Shown piece after piece: positions 39,229 to 49,052 of a DNA stretch of 64,000 bases. Location of the stretch: the NCBI RefSeq assembly GCF_003590145.2, contig NZ_CP060436.1, positions 716,001 through 780,000 of the forward strand, in the 5' to 3' direction. Both the position numbers and the translations under genes were made by a program. This DNA comes from Pseudooceanicola algae (GTDB lineage: Bacteria; Pseudomonadota; Alphaproteobacteria; Rhodobacterales; Rhodobacteraceae). The notes beneath the pieces were generated by a model. It did no database searches, was not told the DNA's origin, and was given only the letters and a program-made list of their open reading frames with translations. Each line of letters begins with the position of its first letter. The first letter of the stretch is position 1.

Positions 39229-40581
39229 TGAATTTTCTCCCTGAATTCGGCAACACGCTTTACATGCTGGCCGCTTTCATCGTCGCCCTTTCCGTCATCG
39301 TCGCCATCCACGAATACGGCCATTACATCGTTGGCCGCTGGACCGGCATCAAGGCCGAGGTGTTTTCGCTGGGCTTCGGGCCGGTGCTTCTGTCGCGCGT
39401 CGACAAGCATGGCACGCGCTGGCAGGTCGCGGCGCTGCCATTTGGTGGCTATGTGCGGTTCAAGGGCGATGGCGATGCGGCTTCGGCCAGTGCGGATGAG
39501 GCCGCGTTGCGCGGGATGAACGCGCGGGAACGCCGCGAGACAATGCAGGGCGCGCCGGTCTGGGCGCGGGCGCTGACCGTTGCGGCGGGACCGGTGTTCA
39601 ACTTCATCCTGTCGATCCTGCTGTTCGCCATGCTCTTGCTGTTCCGCGGCGACGTGGCGGAACCGCTGACCGTGGGCGCCCTGCGTCCGCTGCCCGCGCA
39701 GGCTGCGGCCGAGCAACTGCAGGCCGGTGACCAGATCCTTGCCATCGACGGGCAGGAAGTGCCTGCCTTCTCCGACACCGCCGCCATGGCCGCATTCACC
39801 GACGCGCTGCCGGTGGCCCGGTCGATGGACTACAGGGTTCAGCGCGGGACGGACGCACTGAACGTCGAGGGGCCCTATCTCTATCCGCCGGTGATCCTTC
39901 AACTTGCGCCGAATTCCGCCGCCTATACGGCTGGTCTGGAAATCGGCGATGTGATCACGTCCGTCGACGGGCAGGAGATCTTTGCCTTCGATCAGTTGAA
40001 GGCGCTCGTTGAAGGCTCCGCCGGCAATACGCTGGACCTGGAGGTCTGGCGGGCAGGGGAAGAGGCCCCCCCTGGCGGTGGAACTGACCCCGCGCCGTGT
40101 CGATGAACCCGATCCTGCGGGGGGGTATCGCACCGAATGGCGGATCGGGATCGCGGGCGGCATGGCCATCGACCTTGCGACTACCCGCGCGGGTCTTGGC
40201 GAAAGCCTGCAAGGTGGCGTCCAGCAAACCTGGAGCGTCATTTCCTCTTCCCTGTCGGGGCTCTACCATATCTTCACCGGCGCGATTTCATCGTGCAACA
40301 TGAGCGGTCCGATCGGCATCGCCAAGACGTCCGGCGCGATGGCGAGCCAGGGGGTCGTGACATTCGTCTGGTTCGTGGCCGCCCTGTCGACCGGTGTCGG
40401 CCTGTTGAACCTGTTTCCGGTGCCGGTGCTGGACGGCGGTCATCTGGTGTTCCACGCATGGGAGGCCGTGACCGGCCGCGCGCCCTCGGACAAGGCGCTG
40501 CGGGTGCTGATGATGGCGGGGCTGACCATGGTCATCGGGCTGATGATCTTTGCGCTGACCAATGATGTCTTCTGTCCCTGA
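39228..40581 (+). pseudogene. rseP: Site-2 protease RseP, interrupted by a one-base frameshift
   Basis: RseP is an inner-membrane zinc protease that cleaves anti-sigma factors and signal-peptide remnants. The first frame has the zinc motif HEYGH (residues 28-32), a membrane helix near 115-140 and PDZ-like repeats, but stops at 40106 after residue 292. The reading resumes one frame later and runs to 40581 with the second half: the remaining PDZ part, SGPIGIAKTSG and NLFPVPVLDGGHL with the third zinc ligand. The two frames join at a run of seven C at 40066-40072. Removing one C restores a normal 450-residue protein. Because rseP is usually important or essential and the rest is well preserved, a sequencing error in the homopolymer, phase variation or recent mutation are all possible. 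Confidence 0.9.
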
Positions 40582-40615
40582 CGGAACCGGTGACTGAAGC
40601 CCCCGATTGAAGCTT

Positions 40616-40644
40616 CTGTCGCCTGCTCTCGCAGCGGGCGACAG
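40616..40644 (+). other. Hairpin between rseP and bamA
   Basis: Arms CTGTCGCC (40616-40623) and GGCGACAG (40637-40644) enclose an inner TGC/GCA pairing. No T run follows, so termination is doubtful; it may mark an mRNA processing site. Confidence 0.35.
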
Positions 40645-40683
40645 GCTTGCCGCTTGGACATGCGGGCAGAGCGTCAGGGCATT

Positions 40684-40710
40684 TTGACAAGTGATTTCAT
40701 TCCCGATACT
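40684..40710 (+). promoter_or_regulatory. Candidate promoter of bamA
   Basis: TTGACA at 40684-40689 with GATACT at 40705-40710. The spacing of 15 bases is short, so this is a weak call. It would give bamA and the lipid A genes their own start, independent of the rseP lesion. Confidence 0.3.
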
Positions 40711-40745
40711 GACGTTCTCAATGGAAGTCTAAACGGGTCTGGAAC

Positions 40746-43094
40746 ATGCCAATGAACTTTGCAGCGGGCGCTTCCGCGCCGTACCGTACCGGGCGCATAC
40801 AGCTGCTAATTCCAGCCCTGATTCTTATCGTTTTCACGGTTGTTTCCGGCCTGGCGCCAAGCCGCGCCGAGGCCCAGAGCTACAGTTTCACCGCGGTCAC
40901 GGTCGACGGCAATGCGCGTATCCCGACGGGCACGGTGCTGTCCTACGCGGGAATCGCACGCGGGCAGGTCGTTTCGGCGGCCGAACTGAACGACGCCTAT
41001 CAGCGTATCGTCGCCTCCGGACTGTTCGAAACCGTCGAACTGACCCCGCAGGGCAATACGCTGGTGATCGCCGTCAGCGAATATCCGACGATCAACGTGA
41101 TCAATTTCGAAGGCAACCGCCGCATCGACGACGAGGCCCTGACGGCCATCGTACAGTCCTCCTCGCGCCAGGTCTTCTCGCCGACCCAGGCCGAAGCCGA
41201 TGCCGCCGCGATTTCCGAGGCCTATTCCCAGCAGGGCCGTTTGGCCGCCCGCGTCACGCCGCGCATCATCCGGCGCAGCGACAACCGCGTCGATCTGGTC
41301 TTCGAGGTCTTCGAGGGCAGCAATACCGAGGTCGAGCGGATTTCCTTCGTCGGCAACACCCAGTTCTCGGACCGCCGCCTGCGCCAGGTGCTGGAGTCCA
41401 AGCAGGCCGGTCTGTTGCGCTTTCTCTTCCGTTCGGACACCTTCGTCGCCGACCGGATCGATTTCGACAAGCAGGTGCTGCAGGATTACTACCAGTCCCG
41501 CGGGTATGTCGATTTCCGCATCACCGGCGTCAACGCCGAGCTGTCCCGCGAACGCGACGGCTATCTCGTGACCTTCAACATCGAAGAGGGACAGCAGTTC
41601 CGCTTCGGCGAGATCTCTACCGTCAGCTCCTACGCCGGGGTCGATGCCGCGATCTTCCAGGAGGCGCTGAACGTCAGGCCGGGCGTGGTCTATTCGCCGA
41701 CGGTGGTCGAAAATTCGATCACGCGCATGGAACGGCTCGGGGTCACCGAAGGGCGTGATTTCCTGCGCATCGAACCGCGGATCACCCGCAACGACCGCGA
41801 CCTGACGCTGGACGTGCAATTCGAACTGACCCGTGGGCCGCGCATCTTTGTCGAGCGGATCGACATCGAAGGTAACACCACCACTCTGGATCGTGTCATC
41901 CGTGCCGAATTCGATACCGTCGAAGGCGACCCCTTCAACCCGCGCGCCATCCGTGAAGCGGCCGAACGGATCCGCGCGCTCGGCTTCTTTGCCGATGCCC
42001 AGGTCAATGCGCGCGAAGGCACGTCCCCGGATCAGGTGATTGTCGACGTCGATGTCGAGGAAACCACCACCGGGTCGCTGTCGCTTGGCGGCACCTATTC
42101 GACCGACGATGGCTTCGGTCTGGCCGTCAGCTTCCAGGAGGCGAACTTCCTCGGACGGGGGCAGGTCCTGCAGGTCACGGTGACGGGCGTGTCGTCCAGT
42201 CAGGACTATGTGCTTGGCTTCGCCGAGCCGCATTTCCTCGGGCGCGACCTGCGTTTCGACATGGGCGGCAGCTATCAGGTGACAGAGTCGGACTACGCCA
42301 ATTACGATTCCAAAAAGGCGGAATATTCGACCGGTCTGACCTTCCCGGCGGGCGAATTGTCCACGCTGAACCTGCATTACACCATCAGCAACACCGATCT
42401 GTCCTATGCCGATGATGAGGACGTGGGGCCGCTGATCGAGGCGGAGATCCAGCGCTCCGACGTTCTGGAAAGCAGCGTTGGCTACCGGTACACCTACGAC
42501 AGCCGGATCTCGGGTCTGAACCCCAATGCCGGCGTGCTGCTGGAATTCGGCCAGGACTTCGCCGGTGTCGGAGGCGATGTGGAGTTTGTCCAAACTTCTG
42601 CCCGCGCCATCGCCCAGACCAAGATCATGAACGAAGAGGTCACCCTGCGTGCCACCTTCAATGCCGGCCACATCAGCAATATCGGCTCTTCCACGACGCT
42701 GGTGACCGACCGGTACTTGATTGGCGGCACTTATATGCGGGGCTTCACCTCAGACGGGTTCGGGCCGCGCCAGTATCTTGCCGATACCTATGACGATGCG
42801 ATTGGCGGCATGGCCTTTGCAACGGCACAGTTCGACGTGGAATTCCCCCTGGGTCTGCCAGAGGAATACGGGATCAGCGGCGGCGCCTTCTATGACATCG
42901 GGACGGCCTGGGGGCTGGACCAAACGGCCAGCAACATCCTTTACGACGATGGCCCGCTGCGCCAGGTCGTCGGTCTGTCTGTCTTCTGGGATACGCCCAT
43001 CGGGCCGCTGCGCTTCAACTGGTCGCATGCGCTGGAAAAAGAGACCTACGACAAGGAACAGACCTTCAACCTGACGATCCGGACCGAATTCTGA
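40746..43094 (+). CDS. bamA: Outer membrane protein assembly factor BamA
   Basis: BamA (782 residues) inserts beta-barrel proteins into the outer membrane. The signal peptide spans about residues 1-40, ending ASR-AEA-QS. Five POTRA domains occupy about 41-430 (the first starting YSFTAVTVDGNARI), and a 16-stranded barrel runs to the C-terminus, with the VRGF-like lid motif as MRGF near residue 660. It ends RTEF with the terminal phenylalanine typical of outer-membrane barrels. skp-like, fabZ and lpx genes follow in the usual order. Confidence 0.97.
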   Translation: MPMNFAAGASAPYRTGRIQLLIPALILIVFTVVSGLAPSRAEAQSYSFTAVTVDGNARIPTGTVLSYAGIARGQVVSAAELNDAYQRIVASGLFETVELTPQGNTLVIAVSEYPTINVINFEGNRRIDDEALTAIVQSSSRQVFSPTQAEADAAAISEAYSQQGRLAARVTPRIIRRSDNRVDLVFEVFEGSNTEVERISFVGNTQFSDRRLRQVLESKQAGLLRFLFRSDTFVADRIDFDKQVLQDYYQSRGYVDFRITGVNAELSRERDGYLVTFNIEEGQQFRFGEISTVSSYAGVDAAIFQEALNVRPGVVYSPTVVENSITRMERLGVTEGRDFLRIEPRITRNDRDLTLDVQFELTRGPRIFVERIDIEGNTTTLDRVIRAEFDTVEGDPFNPRAIREAAERIRALGFFADAQVNAREGTSPDQVIVDVDVEETTTGSLSLGGTYSTDDGFGLAVSFQEANFLGRGQVLQVTVTGVSSSQDYVLGFAEPHFLGRDLRFDMGGSYQVTESDYANYDSKKAEYSTGLTFPAGELSTLNLHYTISNTDLSYADDEDVGPLIEAEIQRSDVLESSVGYRYTYDSRISGLNPNAGVLLEFGQDFAGVGGDVEFVQTSARAIAQTKIMNEEVTLRATFNAGHISNIGSSTTLVTDRYLIGGTYMRGFTSDGFGPRQYLADTYDDAIGGMAFATAQFDVEFPLGLPEEYGISGGAFYDIGTAWGLDQTASNILYDDGPLRQVVGLSVFWDTPIGPLRFNWSHALEKETYDKEQTFNLTIRTEF

Positions 43095-43104
43095 GGGATC
43101 GGAG

Positions 43105-43899
43105 ATGACGGCTTTTCCGCTGCCGATCAGACGGGCTCTCGCCGGCCTCGTCATGACCCTGTCGCTGATCGTGGCGGCAGGGGGCAGGGAGGCTCTGGCG
43201 CAGGATGGCGGTCTGCAGGGCCAGACTTCCGGGGCGGAGACCGGGCAGGCCGGTGTCTCAGGTGACGCGCCGACCGCGTCGCAGGTGGAACCGGGCACGC
43301 TGCCCACTTCGCCGGTACTGACAGTCGACAGCGAACGCCTGTTCGCAGGCAGCCGTTTCGGCCAGTCCCTGTCGGCCCGGCTGGAATCCGAAGCCGCCGA
43401 TATCGCCGCCGAGAACCGTCAGATCGAAGCCGACCTCGCCGAAGAAGAGCGCAGCCTGACCGAGTTGCGGGGCCAGATGGAACCCGTCGCCTTTCGCAGC
43501 CTGGCCGAGGAGTTCGATGCCAAGGTCAGCCGTATCCGTCGGGAACGCGAGGACCGTGCCAAGACCTTCGGTCAAAGCAGCGACATGGCGCGGCGCCAGT
43601 TCCTGTCGGCGGCGGAACCGGTGCTGAAGGAAATCATGCGCGACGCCGGTGCGGCGGTCATGCTGGAACAATTGACCGTCTTTCTCAGCCGCGACGTGGT
43701 CGATATCACCGACGAAGCCATTGCGCGCATCGACGCCACGTTGCTGCCGCAGGACCCGGACGAAGCAGTCCCCGACGGCGCGGGTTCTGCGCCGCTGGAC
43801 ATGGGCGAGCCGCTGCCGGCGCCCGAAGCCCCCGGCGATGGGGCTGGGGCGCTCAACCTCGGAAATACCGGGACGGACGCGGCAAGCCCCTCTGAATGA
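43105..43899 (+). CDS. OmpH/Skp-like periplasmic chaperone
   Basis: A 264-residue exported protein in the usual skp position, 10 bases behind bamA. The signal peptide covers about residues 1-33 (ending REALAQD). The Skp/OmpH domain (about 70-215) contains LTVDSERLFAGSRFGQSL and a long charged coiled-coil from SARLESEAADIAAENRQIEA onward. Skp holds unfolded outer-membrane proteins for BamA. It is longer than Escherichia coli Skp because of linker regions rich in Gly, Ala and Pro at both ends, which look disordered. Confidence 0.9.
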   Translation: MTAFPLPIRRALAGLVMTLSLIVAAGGREALAQDGGLQGQTSGAETGQAGVSGDAPTASQVEPGTLPTSPVLTVDSERLFAGSRFGQSLSARLESEAADIAAENRQIEADLAEEERSLTELRGQMEPVAFRSLAEEFDAKVSRIRREREDRAKTFGQSSDMARRQFLSAAEPVLKEIMRDAGAAVMLEQLTVFLSRDVVDITDEAIARIDATLLPQDPDEAVPDGAGSAPLDMGEPLPAPEAPGDGAGALNLGNTGTDAASPSE

Positions 43900-44064
43900 A
43901 TGTGTTTTCCGGCCCGCGCCGGGATGGTCGGGCAGGGGCCCTGCAACCGGAGACCGCGCCGCGATCCCGCCATATGCTTGCTGCAGCTGGCCTGACTTGC
44001 TAGGGAAAAGTAATATAAAATGGTCACGCAGAGTGACGCGACCGTGAAACGAGGACAGCTCAGC

Positions 44065-44535
44065 ATGAACGAGACTCTCGAAAGCGCCGATATCAACCGG
44101 ATCCAGCGCATCATCCCCCACAGGTATCCCTTCCTGCTGGTCGACAAGGTGATCGAGATCGACGGCTACGCATCTGCCATCGGCGTCAAGAACGTGACGA
44201 TGAACGAACCCCAGTTCACCGGCCATTTCCCGTCCAAGCCGGTCATGCCGGGTGTGCTGATGATCGAGGCCATGGCGCAGACAGCAGGGGTCATGGTGGG
44301 CGTGGCCCTTGGGCTAGAAGACACCAATACGATGATCTATTTCATGTCGATCGAGAAATCCAAGTTCCGCCGCATGGTGGTGCCCGGGGATCGCCTTGAA
44401 ATGCGCCTGACGACCCTGCGCGGCAAGCCCGGCGGCAAGATCTGGAAATTCAGCGGCGTGGCCAGCGTCGACGGCGAAATGGCCTGCGAAGTCGAATTCA
44501 TGGCGATGCTCGAACAACCCGCGACCGAGGCCTGA
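44065..44535 (+). CDS. fabZ: 3-hydroxyacyl-ACP dehydratase FabZ
   Basis: FabZ (156 residues) dehydrates 3-hydroxyacyl-ACP in fatty acid elongation and competes with LpxA for 3-hydroxymyristoyl-ACP. The hotdog fold holds the catalytic histidine in [14 protein letters not shown] and the glutamate in LMIEAMAQT. The ATG at 44065, behind GAGGACAG, gives the family length; an earlier in-frame codon adds 15 residues. An A/T-rich segment near 44010 (TATAAA) may mark a promoter. lpxA starts 2 bases after the stop. Confidence 0.96.
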   Translation: MNETLESADINRIQRIIPHRYPFLLVDKVIEIDGYASAIGVKNVTMNEPQFTGHFPSKPVMPGVLMIEAMAQTAGVMVGVALGLEDTNTMIYFMSIEKSKFRRMVVPGDRLEMRLTTLRGKPGGKIWKFSGVASVDGEMACEVEFMAMLEQPATEA

Positions 44536-44537
44536 TC

Positions 44538-45353
44538 ATGGCAAGCAGCGCGACCATCAGCCCCGAAGCGGTGATCCATTCCCACGCCCTGGTCGAAGAT
44601 GGGGCCCGCATCGCCGCCGGGGCGCGGATCGGCCCCTTCTGCCATATCGGTCCCAAGTCGGTCATCGGCGAAAACGTCGAGCTTATGAGCCATGTGGTCG
44701 TGCAGGGCATCACCGAGATCGGTGCGGACACCATTGTGCATCCCTTTGCGGTGCTTGGCGGGATCCCACAGGATCTGAAGTTCCAGGGCGAGGAAACCCG
44801 TCTGGTGATCGGGCAGCGCAATCGCATCCGTGAACATGTCACCATGAACAACGGCACGGATGGCGGGGGCGGCCTGACGACGGTTGGGGACGACGGTCTG
44901 TTCATGGCCGGCTGCCATGTGGCCCATGATTGCCGGGTCGGCAACAACGTCATCATCGTCAACAATGCCGCCCTGGCGGGGCATTGCGTGCTTGAGGACG
45001 ACGTCATTATCGGCGGGCTGTCCGGCGTCCACCAATGGGTGCGCATCGGCCGTGGTGCGATCATCGGCGCGGTCACCATGGTTACCGCCGATGTCATTCC
45101 TCACGGTCTGGTCCAAGGCCCGCGGGGCAAGCTCGACGGGCTGAACCTTGTCGGGCTGAAGCGGCGCGGCGTCCCGCGATCCGACATCACGGCGCTGCGG
45201 GCAGCGTTCCAGATGCTCAACCAAGGCGAAGGTGCCTTTCAGGATCGCGCCCGCCGTCTGGGCGAAGAGACCGAAAGCGATTTCGTTCGCGAAATCGTCG
45301 CCTTCATCTCTGGCGAAAGCGACCGGTCCTTCCTGACGTCGGGCAAGACCTGA
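44538..45353 (+). CDS. lpxA: UDP-N-acetylglucosamine acyltransferase LpxA
   Basis: LpxA (271 residues) starts lipid A synthesis by moving a 3-hydroxyacyl chain from ACP to UDP-GlcNAc. The left-handed beta helix is visible as hexapeptide repeats from residue 10 to about 190. The catalytic histidine lies in the GCHVAHDCRVGNNV segment near residue 123. The helical C-terminal domain follows. Together with lpxI and lpxB it forms a tight lipid A cluster, but lpxD and lpxC are not in this window. Confidence 0.97.
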   Translation: MASSATISPEAVIHSHALVEDGARIAAGARIGPFCHIGPKSVIGENVELMSHVVVQGITEIGADTIVHPFAVLGGIPQDLKFQGEETRLVIGQRNRIREHVTMNNGTDGGGGLTTVGDDGLFMAGCHVAHDCRVGNNVIIVNNAALAGHCVLEDDVIIGGLSGVHQWVRIGRGAIIGAVTMVTADVIPHGLVQGPRGKLDGLNLVGLKRRGVPRSDITALRAAFQMLNQGEGAFQDRARRLGEETESDFVREIVAFISGESDRSFLTSGKT

Positions 45354-45362
45354 GGCCGCAAC

Positions 45363-46211
45363 ATGACGCAGAATTCCCCTAGGGCCAAAGCGGACCCAGG
45401 TTCCGGCACCGGCTTGGCGATCATCGCCGGGGCAGGTGCCCTGCCGCTCCAGATTGCCGCGGCTCACCCCGAAGCGCTGTTGATCAGCTTTCATGATCTC
45501 GATTGCGACCTGCCCGAAGGCAGTCTGCAACGGCACCGCTATGAACAGCTCGGCGGGCTGTTCGACGCGCTCAGGGCCGCTGGCGTGACCCGCGTGGTCA
45601 TGGCCGGCGCGATGAGCCGACCTGATTTTGACCCCAGCCTGATGGACGAGACGGTTCAGGGCCTGATGCCGCGCCTGGTCGCTGCCATGGGCGCGGGGGG
45701 CGACGATTCCCTTCTGCGGCTGATCATTTCCCTGTTCGAGGAGCGCGGCTTCTCGGTCGTCGGCGCGCATGACCTGCTGCCCGGTCTCACCGCCTCTGCG
45801 GGCCTTTTCGCGGGACCGGGATTGAGCGATCAGGCCACGGTCGATGCCCGCCGGGGGCAAGAGATCCTTGTCACCATGGCGCCGCTCGATATCGGACAGG
45901 GCTGTGTGGTGGCCGGGGGGCTTTGCCTCGGGCTGGAGACGGTGCAGGGCACCGATGCGCTTCTGCGCTTCGTGGCGCAGACGCCGAGGCATCTGCGGCG
46001 TGGCAAGGGGGTGCTGTGCAAGTTTCCCAAGCAGGGGCAGGATCTGCGCGTCGACATGCCCGCTATCGGTCCGGCTACGCTGCGGGCGGCCGCGGCTGCC
46101 GGTCTGGACGGGATCGTGATCGCAGCTGGTCAGGTCCTGCTGCTTGAGGCGGCGAAACTGGCAGATCTGGCGGATGACCTCGGCCTTACGATTCAGGCAG
46201 AGCCCTTCTGA
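45363..46211 (+). CDS. lpxI: UDP-2,3-diacylglucosamine diphosphatase LpxI
   Basis: LpxI (282 residues, formerly DUF1009) hydrolyses UDP-2,3-diacylglucosamine to lipid X in alphaproteobacteria, replacing LpxH. Characteristic segments are LAIIAGAGALPLQIA at the start, RVVMAGAMSRPDF, and GCVVAGGLCLGLETVQGTDA. The C-terminal KFPKQGQDLRVDMPAIGP is well conserved in the family and probably forms part of the active site. Its position between lpxA and lpxB, overlapping lpxB by one base (TGATG), supports the call. Confidence 0.95.
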   Translation: MTQNSPRAKADPGSGTGLAIIAGAGALPLQIAAAHPEALLISFHDLDCDLPEGSLQRHRYEQLGGLFDALRAAGVTRVVMAGAMSRPDFDPSLMDETVQGLMPRLVAAMGAGGDDSLLRLIISLFEERGFSVVGAHDLLPGLTASAGLFAGPGLSDQATVDARRGQEILVTMAPLDIGQGCVVAGGLCLGLETVQGTDALLRFVAQTPRHLRRGKGVLCKFPKQGQDLRVDMPAIGPATLRAAAAAGLDGIVIAAGQVLLLEAAKLADLADDLGLTIQAEPF

Positions 46212-47368
46212 TGCGGGTCTTCATCATCGCCGGCGAATCCTCGGGCGACCGGCTGGGCGCGGCCGTGATGGCCGGGCTGAAAAGCCTGCGCGACGACATG
46301 CAGTTCGAAGGCGTCGGCGGCAGTCAGATGCAGGCCGAGGGGCTGGAAAGCCTGTTTCCCATGGACGAATTGTCGATCATGGGCCTTGCCGAGGTGCTGC
46401 CGAAGTATTTTCATCTGAAACGGCGGATTCGCGAATGTGCCGACAAGGTGCTGGCCGATCCCCCCGACATCCTGCTGACCATCGACAGCCCGGATTTCTG
46501 CCTGCGGGTGGCGCGTCTGGTCAAGGCGGCTTCGGATATCCGGACGGTGCATTACGTCGCGCCCTCGGTCTGGGCCTGGCGACCGGGTCGGGCTGACAAA
46601 ATGGCCGAGGTCATCGATCAGGTGCTTGCCCTGCTGCCGTTCGAGCCCCCTTTGATGCAGAAGGCGGGGATGGAATGCGATTTCGTCGGTCATCCAGTGG
46701 TGACCGAGCCGCTGGCCAGTGACGCCGATGTGCAGACGTTCCGCGCCGAAAACGGGTTGGGCGACGCGCCGCTGCTGCTGGTTCTGCCCGGATCGCGCCG
46801 CAGTGAGGTGACCCGACTGGCCCCGGTCTTCGGCAAGGCCCTGGCCGAACTGGCAAAACGCCGCCCCGACCTGCGCGCGGTTCTGCCCACCACCGCCAAT
46901 GTCGCCGGGCTGGTCGAGGAACTGAGCCGGGATTGGCCGGTCAAACCACTGATCCTTGATCCCCGCGATCAGGACCCTGGCATTCATGCTGCGCGCAAGC
47001 GGGCGGCCTTCGGCGCGGCGAACCTGGCCCTTGCGGCCTCGGGGACGGTGTCGCTGGAACTGGCGGCCAATGCGACGCCAATGGTCATTGCCTATGACAT
47101 GAACTGGCTGACCATGCAGATTACCACCCGCATGGCACTTATCGACACGGTGACGCTTGTCAACGTGGTCTCTGATACCCGCGTGGTGCCGGAATTCCTT
47201 GGCGCGAAATGTCGCCCCACGCTGATCGCCCCCGCATTGGATGCGGTGCTTGCCGACCCGACCGCGCAGCAATCTGCCATGGAACTGACCATGCAACGCC
47301 TTGGTTGCGGGGGAGAATCCCCCGGACTACGCGCCGCCCGGGCAATACTGGACCGCTATCACCCCTGA
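46211..47368 (+). CDS. lpxB: Lipid-A-disaccharide synthase LpxB
   Basis: LpxB (385 residues) joins lipid X to UDP-2,3-diacylglucosamine at the inner membrane to make the lipid A disaccharide. It is a family 19 glycosyltransferase. VFIIAGESSGDRLGA at the start, HYVAPSVWAWRPGRADKM near residue 115, and LPGSRRSEV and ASGTVSLELA further on are typical. It ends the envelope cluster and converges on mnmA, with 25 bases between stops. Confidence 0.96.
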   Translation: MRVFIIAGESSGDRLGAAVMAGLKSLRDDMQFEGVGGSQMQAEGLESLFPMDELSIMGLAEVLPKYFHLKRRIRECADKVLADPPDILLTIDSPDFCLRVARLVKAASDIRTVHYVAPSVWAWRPGRADKMAEVIDQVLALLPFEPPLMQKAGMECDFVGHPVVTEPLASDADVQTFRAENGLGDAPLLLVLPGSRRSEVTRLAPVFGKALAELAKRRPDLRAVLPTTANVAGLVEELSRDWPVKPLILDPRDQDPGIHAARKRAAFGAANLALAASGTVSLELAANATPMVIAYDMNWLTMQITTRMALIDTVTLVNVVSDTRVVPEFLGAKCRPTLIAPALDAVLADPTAQQSAMELTMQRLGCGGESPGLRAARAILDRYHP

Positions 47369-47393
47369 CAGCGCCGCCCGGTATCGGCACCCA

Positions 47394-48539
47394 TCAATTG
47401 CCGCGCCAGATCCAGCCGCCACCCAGAATCCGGCTGCCTTCGTTTTCGTAGAAAACACAGGCCTGCCCCGGTGAAACCCCTTCTTCGGGGGTCAGCAATT
47501 CGACCTCGGCTTCGGTATCGGAAATCGGCCGCAGGATCGCTTCGCGCGGGGGGCGGGTGGACCGGACACGGACCGAGATATCGTAACTCGGCTGATCGGT
47601 CAGACGCCCGGCGCCCAGCCAGTTGATTTCACGCACCGGAATGACCCGGGTCGAAAGCATCTCTTTCGGACCGACGATCACCTTGTGGTTGTCGACATCC
47701 AGCTTCACCACGTAAAGCGGCTCGCTCAAACCCCCGATGCCAAGACCGCGCCGCTGGCCGATCGTGTAATGGATCACGCCATCGTGGCGGCCCAATACGC
47801 GGCCCTCCACATCGACGATCTCGCCGGGTTCCGCAGCACCGGGGCGCAGCTTTTCGATCACGCTGGCATAGTCGCCATTGGGCACGAAACAGATGTCCTG
47901 GCTGTCCGGCTTGTCCGCGACCGGCAGGCCATATTGCGCCGCCAGGGCCCGCGTTTCCGCTTTGGAGGCCAGATGCCCCAAAGGAAATCGCAAAAATTTG
48001 AGCTGTTCTGCCGTGGTCGAGAACAGGAAATAGCTCTGGTCTCGGTTGGGATCCGCCGCCGAATGCAATTCCGGCCCATCCGCGCCGACCTTGCGCTGAA
48101 TGTAATGCCCTGTCGCCATGCAATCGGCATCAAGGTCCTTTGCCGTCTCCAGCAGATCCTTGAACTTCACCCGTTCATTGCAACGGATGCAGGGCACCGG
48201 CGTCGCCCCGGCCAGATAGCTGTCGGCGAATTCGTCAATCACGGCGTCCTGAAAAATGTTCTCGTAATCAAGGACATAATGGGGGAAGCCCATCTCTTCC
48301 GCGACGCGGCGCGCGTCGTGGATGTCCAGCCCGGCACAGCAGGCGCCCTTCTTGGCCAGGGCTGCCCCGTGGTCATATAGCTGCAGGGTCACGCCGACCA
48401 CATCATAGCCTTCCTGCGCCAGTTTCGCGGCCACGACCGAACTGTCGACGCCGCCTGACATGGCGACGACCACCCGAGTCTCTTCGGGCGGTTTGGGAAA
48501 ACCGAGTGAATTCAGTCCGGTGACTGCGTCGAGTGCCAT
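47394..48539 (-). CDS. mnmA: tRNA-specific 2-thiouridylase MnmA
   Basis: MnmA (381 residues) thiolates U34 of Lys, Glu and Gln tRNAs. The ATP-pyrophosphatase loop is [15 protein letters not shown] at about residues 25-40. The catalytic cysteines lie in PVPCIRCNE (about 122) and in DSQDICFVP (about 222). The ATG at 48539 follows GGAG and avoids a 24-residue extension into the neighbouring intergenic region. It is divergent from sciP, with 139 bases between the starts. Confidence 0.95.
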   Translation of the reverse strand: MALDAVTGLNSLGFPKPPEETRVVVAMSGGVDSSVVAAKLAQEGYDVVGVTLQLYDHGAALAKKGACCAGLDIHDARRVAEEMGFPHYVLDYENIFQDAVIDEFADSYLAGATPVPCIRCNERVKFKDLLETAKDLDADCMATGHYIQRKVGADGPELHSAADPNRDQSYFLFSTTAEQLKFLRFPLGHLASKAETRALAAQYGLPVADKPDSQDICFVPNGDYASVIEKLRPGAAEPGEIVDVEGRVLGRHDGVIHYTIGQRRGLGIGGLSEPLYVVKLDVDNHKVIVGPKEMLSTRVIPVREINWLGAGRLTDQPSYDISVRVRSTRPPREAILRPISDTEAEVELLTPEEGVSPGQACVFYENEGSRILGGGWIWRGN

Positions 48540-48678
48540 TTTGTCTCCTGAATCTGCCCGTTTTCTGGGGGCAGGATGCAGAGAATATAGGAAAATGCGA
48601 CATACTCTCAACCCGCTGTTTCACCAGCCGTTAAATCCCAGGCCCAAGGATATGCCCGATCTAGCAAAGGTCGGAGCA

Positions 48679-48951
48679 ATGTATCTGAAGAAAGTGCAGG
48701 GGCCCAGAGCCGTGAAACTATCCGATGGCAGCGTCATGACGCGTGCGGACCTTCCGCCCGGGAACACCCGCCGTTGGGTTGCCTCGCGCAAGGCCGCTGT
48801 TGTTCGCGGGGTCGTGCATGGCTTGATTACGCAAGAAGAGGCGCAGGAAATCTATTCGATTTCGCCCGAGGAATTTCTTGAATGGGTCAGTGCCGTTGCC
48901 AATCACGGCGAGGAGGCATTGAAGGCGACGTCCGTCCAGAAATTCCGCTAG
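48679..48951 (+). CDS. sciP: CtrA inhibitor SciP (DUF1153)
   Basis: SciP (90 residues) is a small winged-helix protein that blocks CtrA-dependent transcription; in Caulobacter it binds CtrA and restrains CtrA target genes. The DUF1153 signature is seen in [18 protein letters not shown] (residues 24-41), followed by the helix-turn-helix part with [21 protein letters not shown]. The ATG at 48679 was chosen by family length; in-frame ATGs at 48652 and 48595 are alternatives. It lies 101 bases before ctrA in the same direction, an arrangement that supports both calls. Confidence 0.88.
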   Translation: MYLKKVQGPRAVKLSDGSVMTRADLPPGNTRRWVASRKAAVVRGVVHGLITQEEAQEIYSISPEEFLEWVSAVANHGEEALKATSVQKFR

Positions 48952-48984
48952 GGTGGGACTTGTTGAAATGCAGGGGAATTGCCA

Positions 48985-49000
48985 GTAACCTCGGATTAAC
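48985..49000 (+). promoter_or_regulatory. Near-consensus CtrA box before ctrA
   Basis: GTAA-N7-TTAAC matches the CtrA box TTAA-N7-TTAA with one mismatch in the first half. The second half continues as TTAACCAT, the preferred half-site in Caulobacter. It lies 53 bases before the ctrA start, in the sciP-ctrA gap, so CtrA may control its own gene. Confidence 0.5.
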
Positions 49001-49052
49001 CATTTCCCGGCAGTGTCTACGATGTCAGAAGGATGAACGGAGAGAACTCGGC

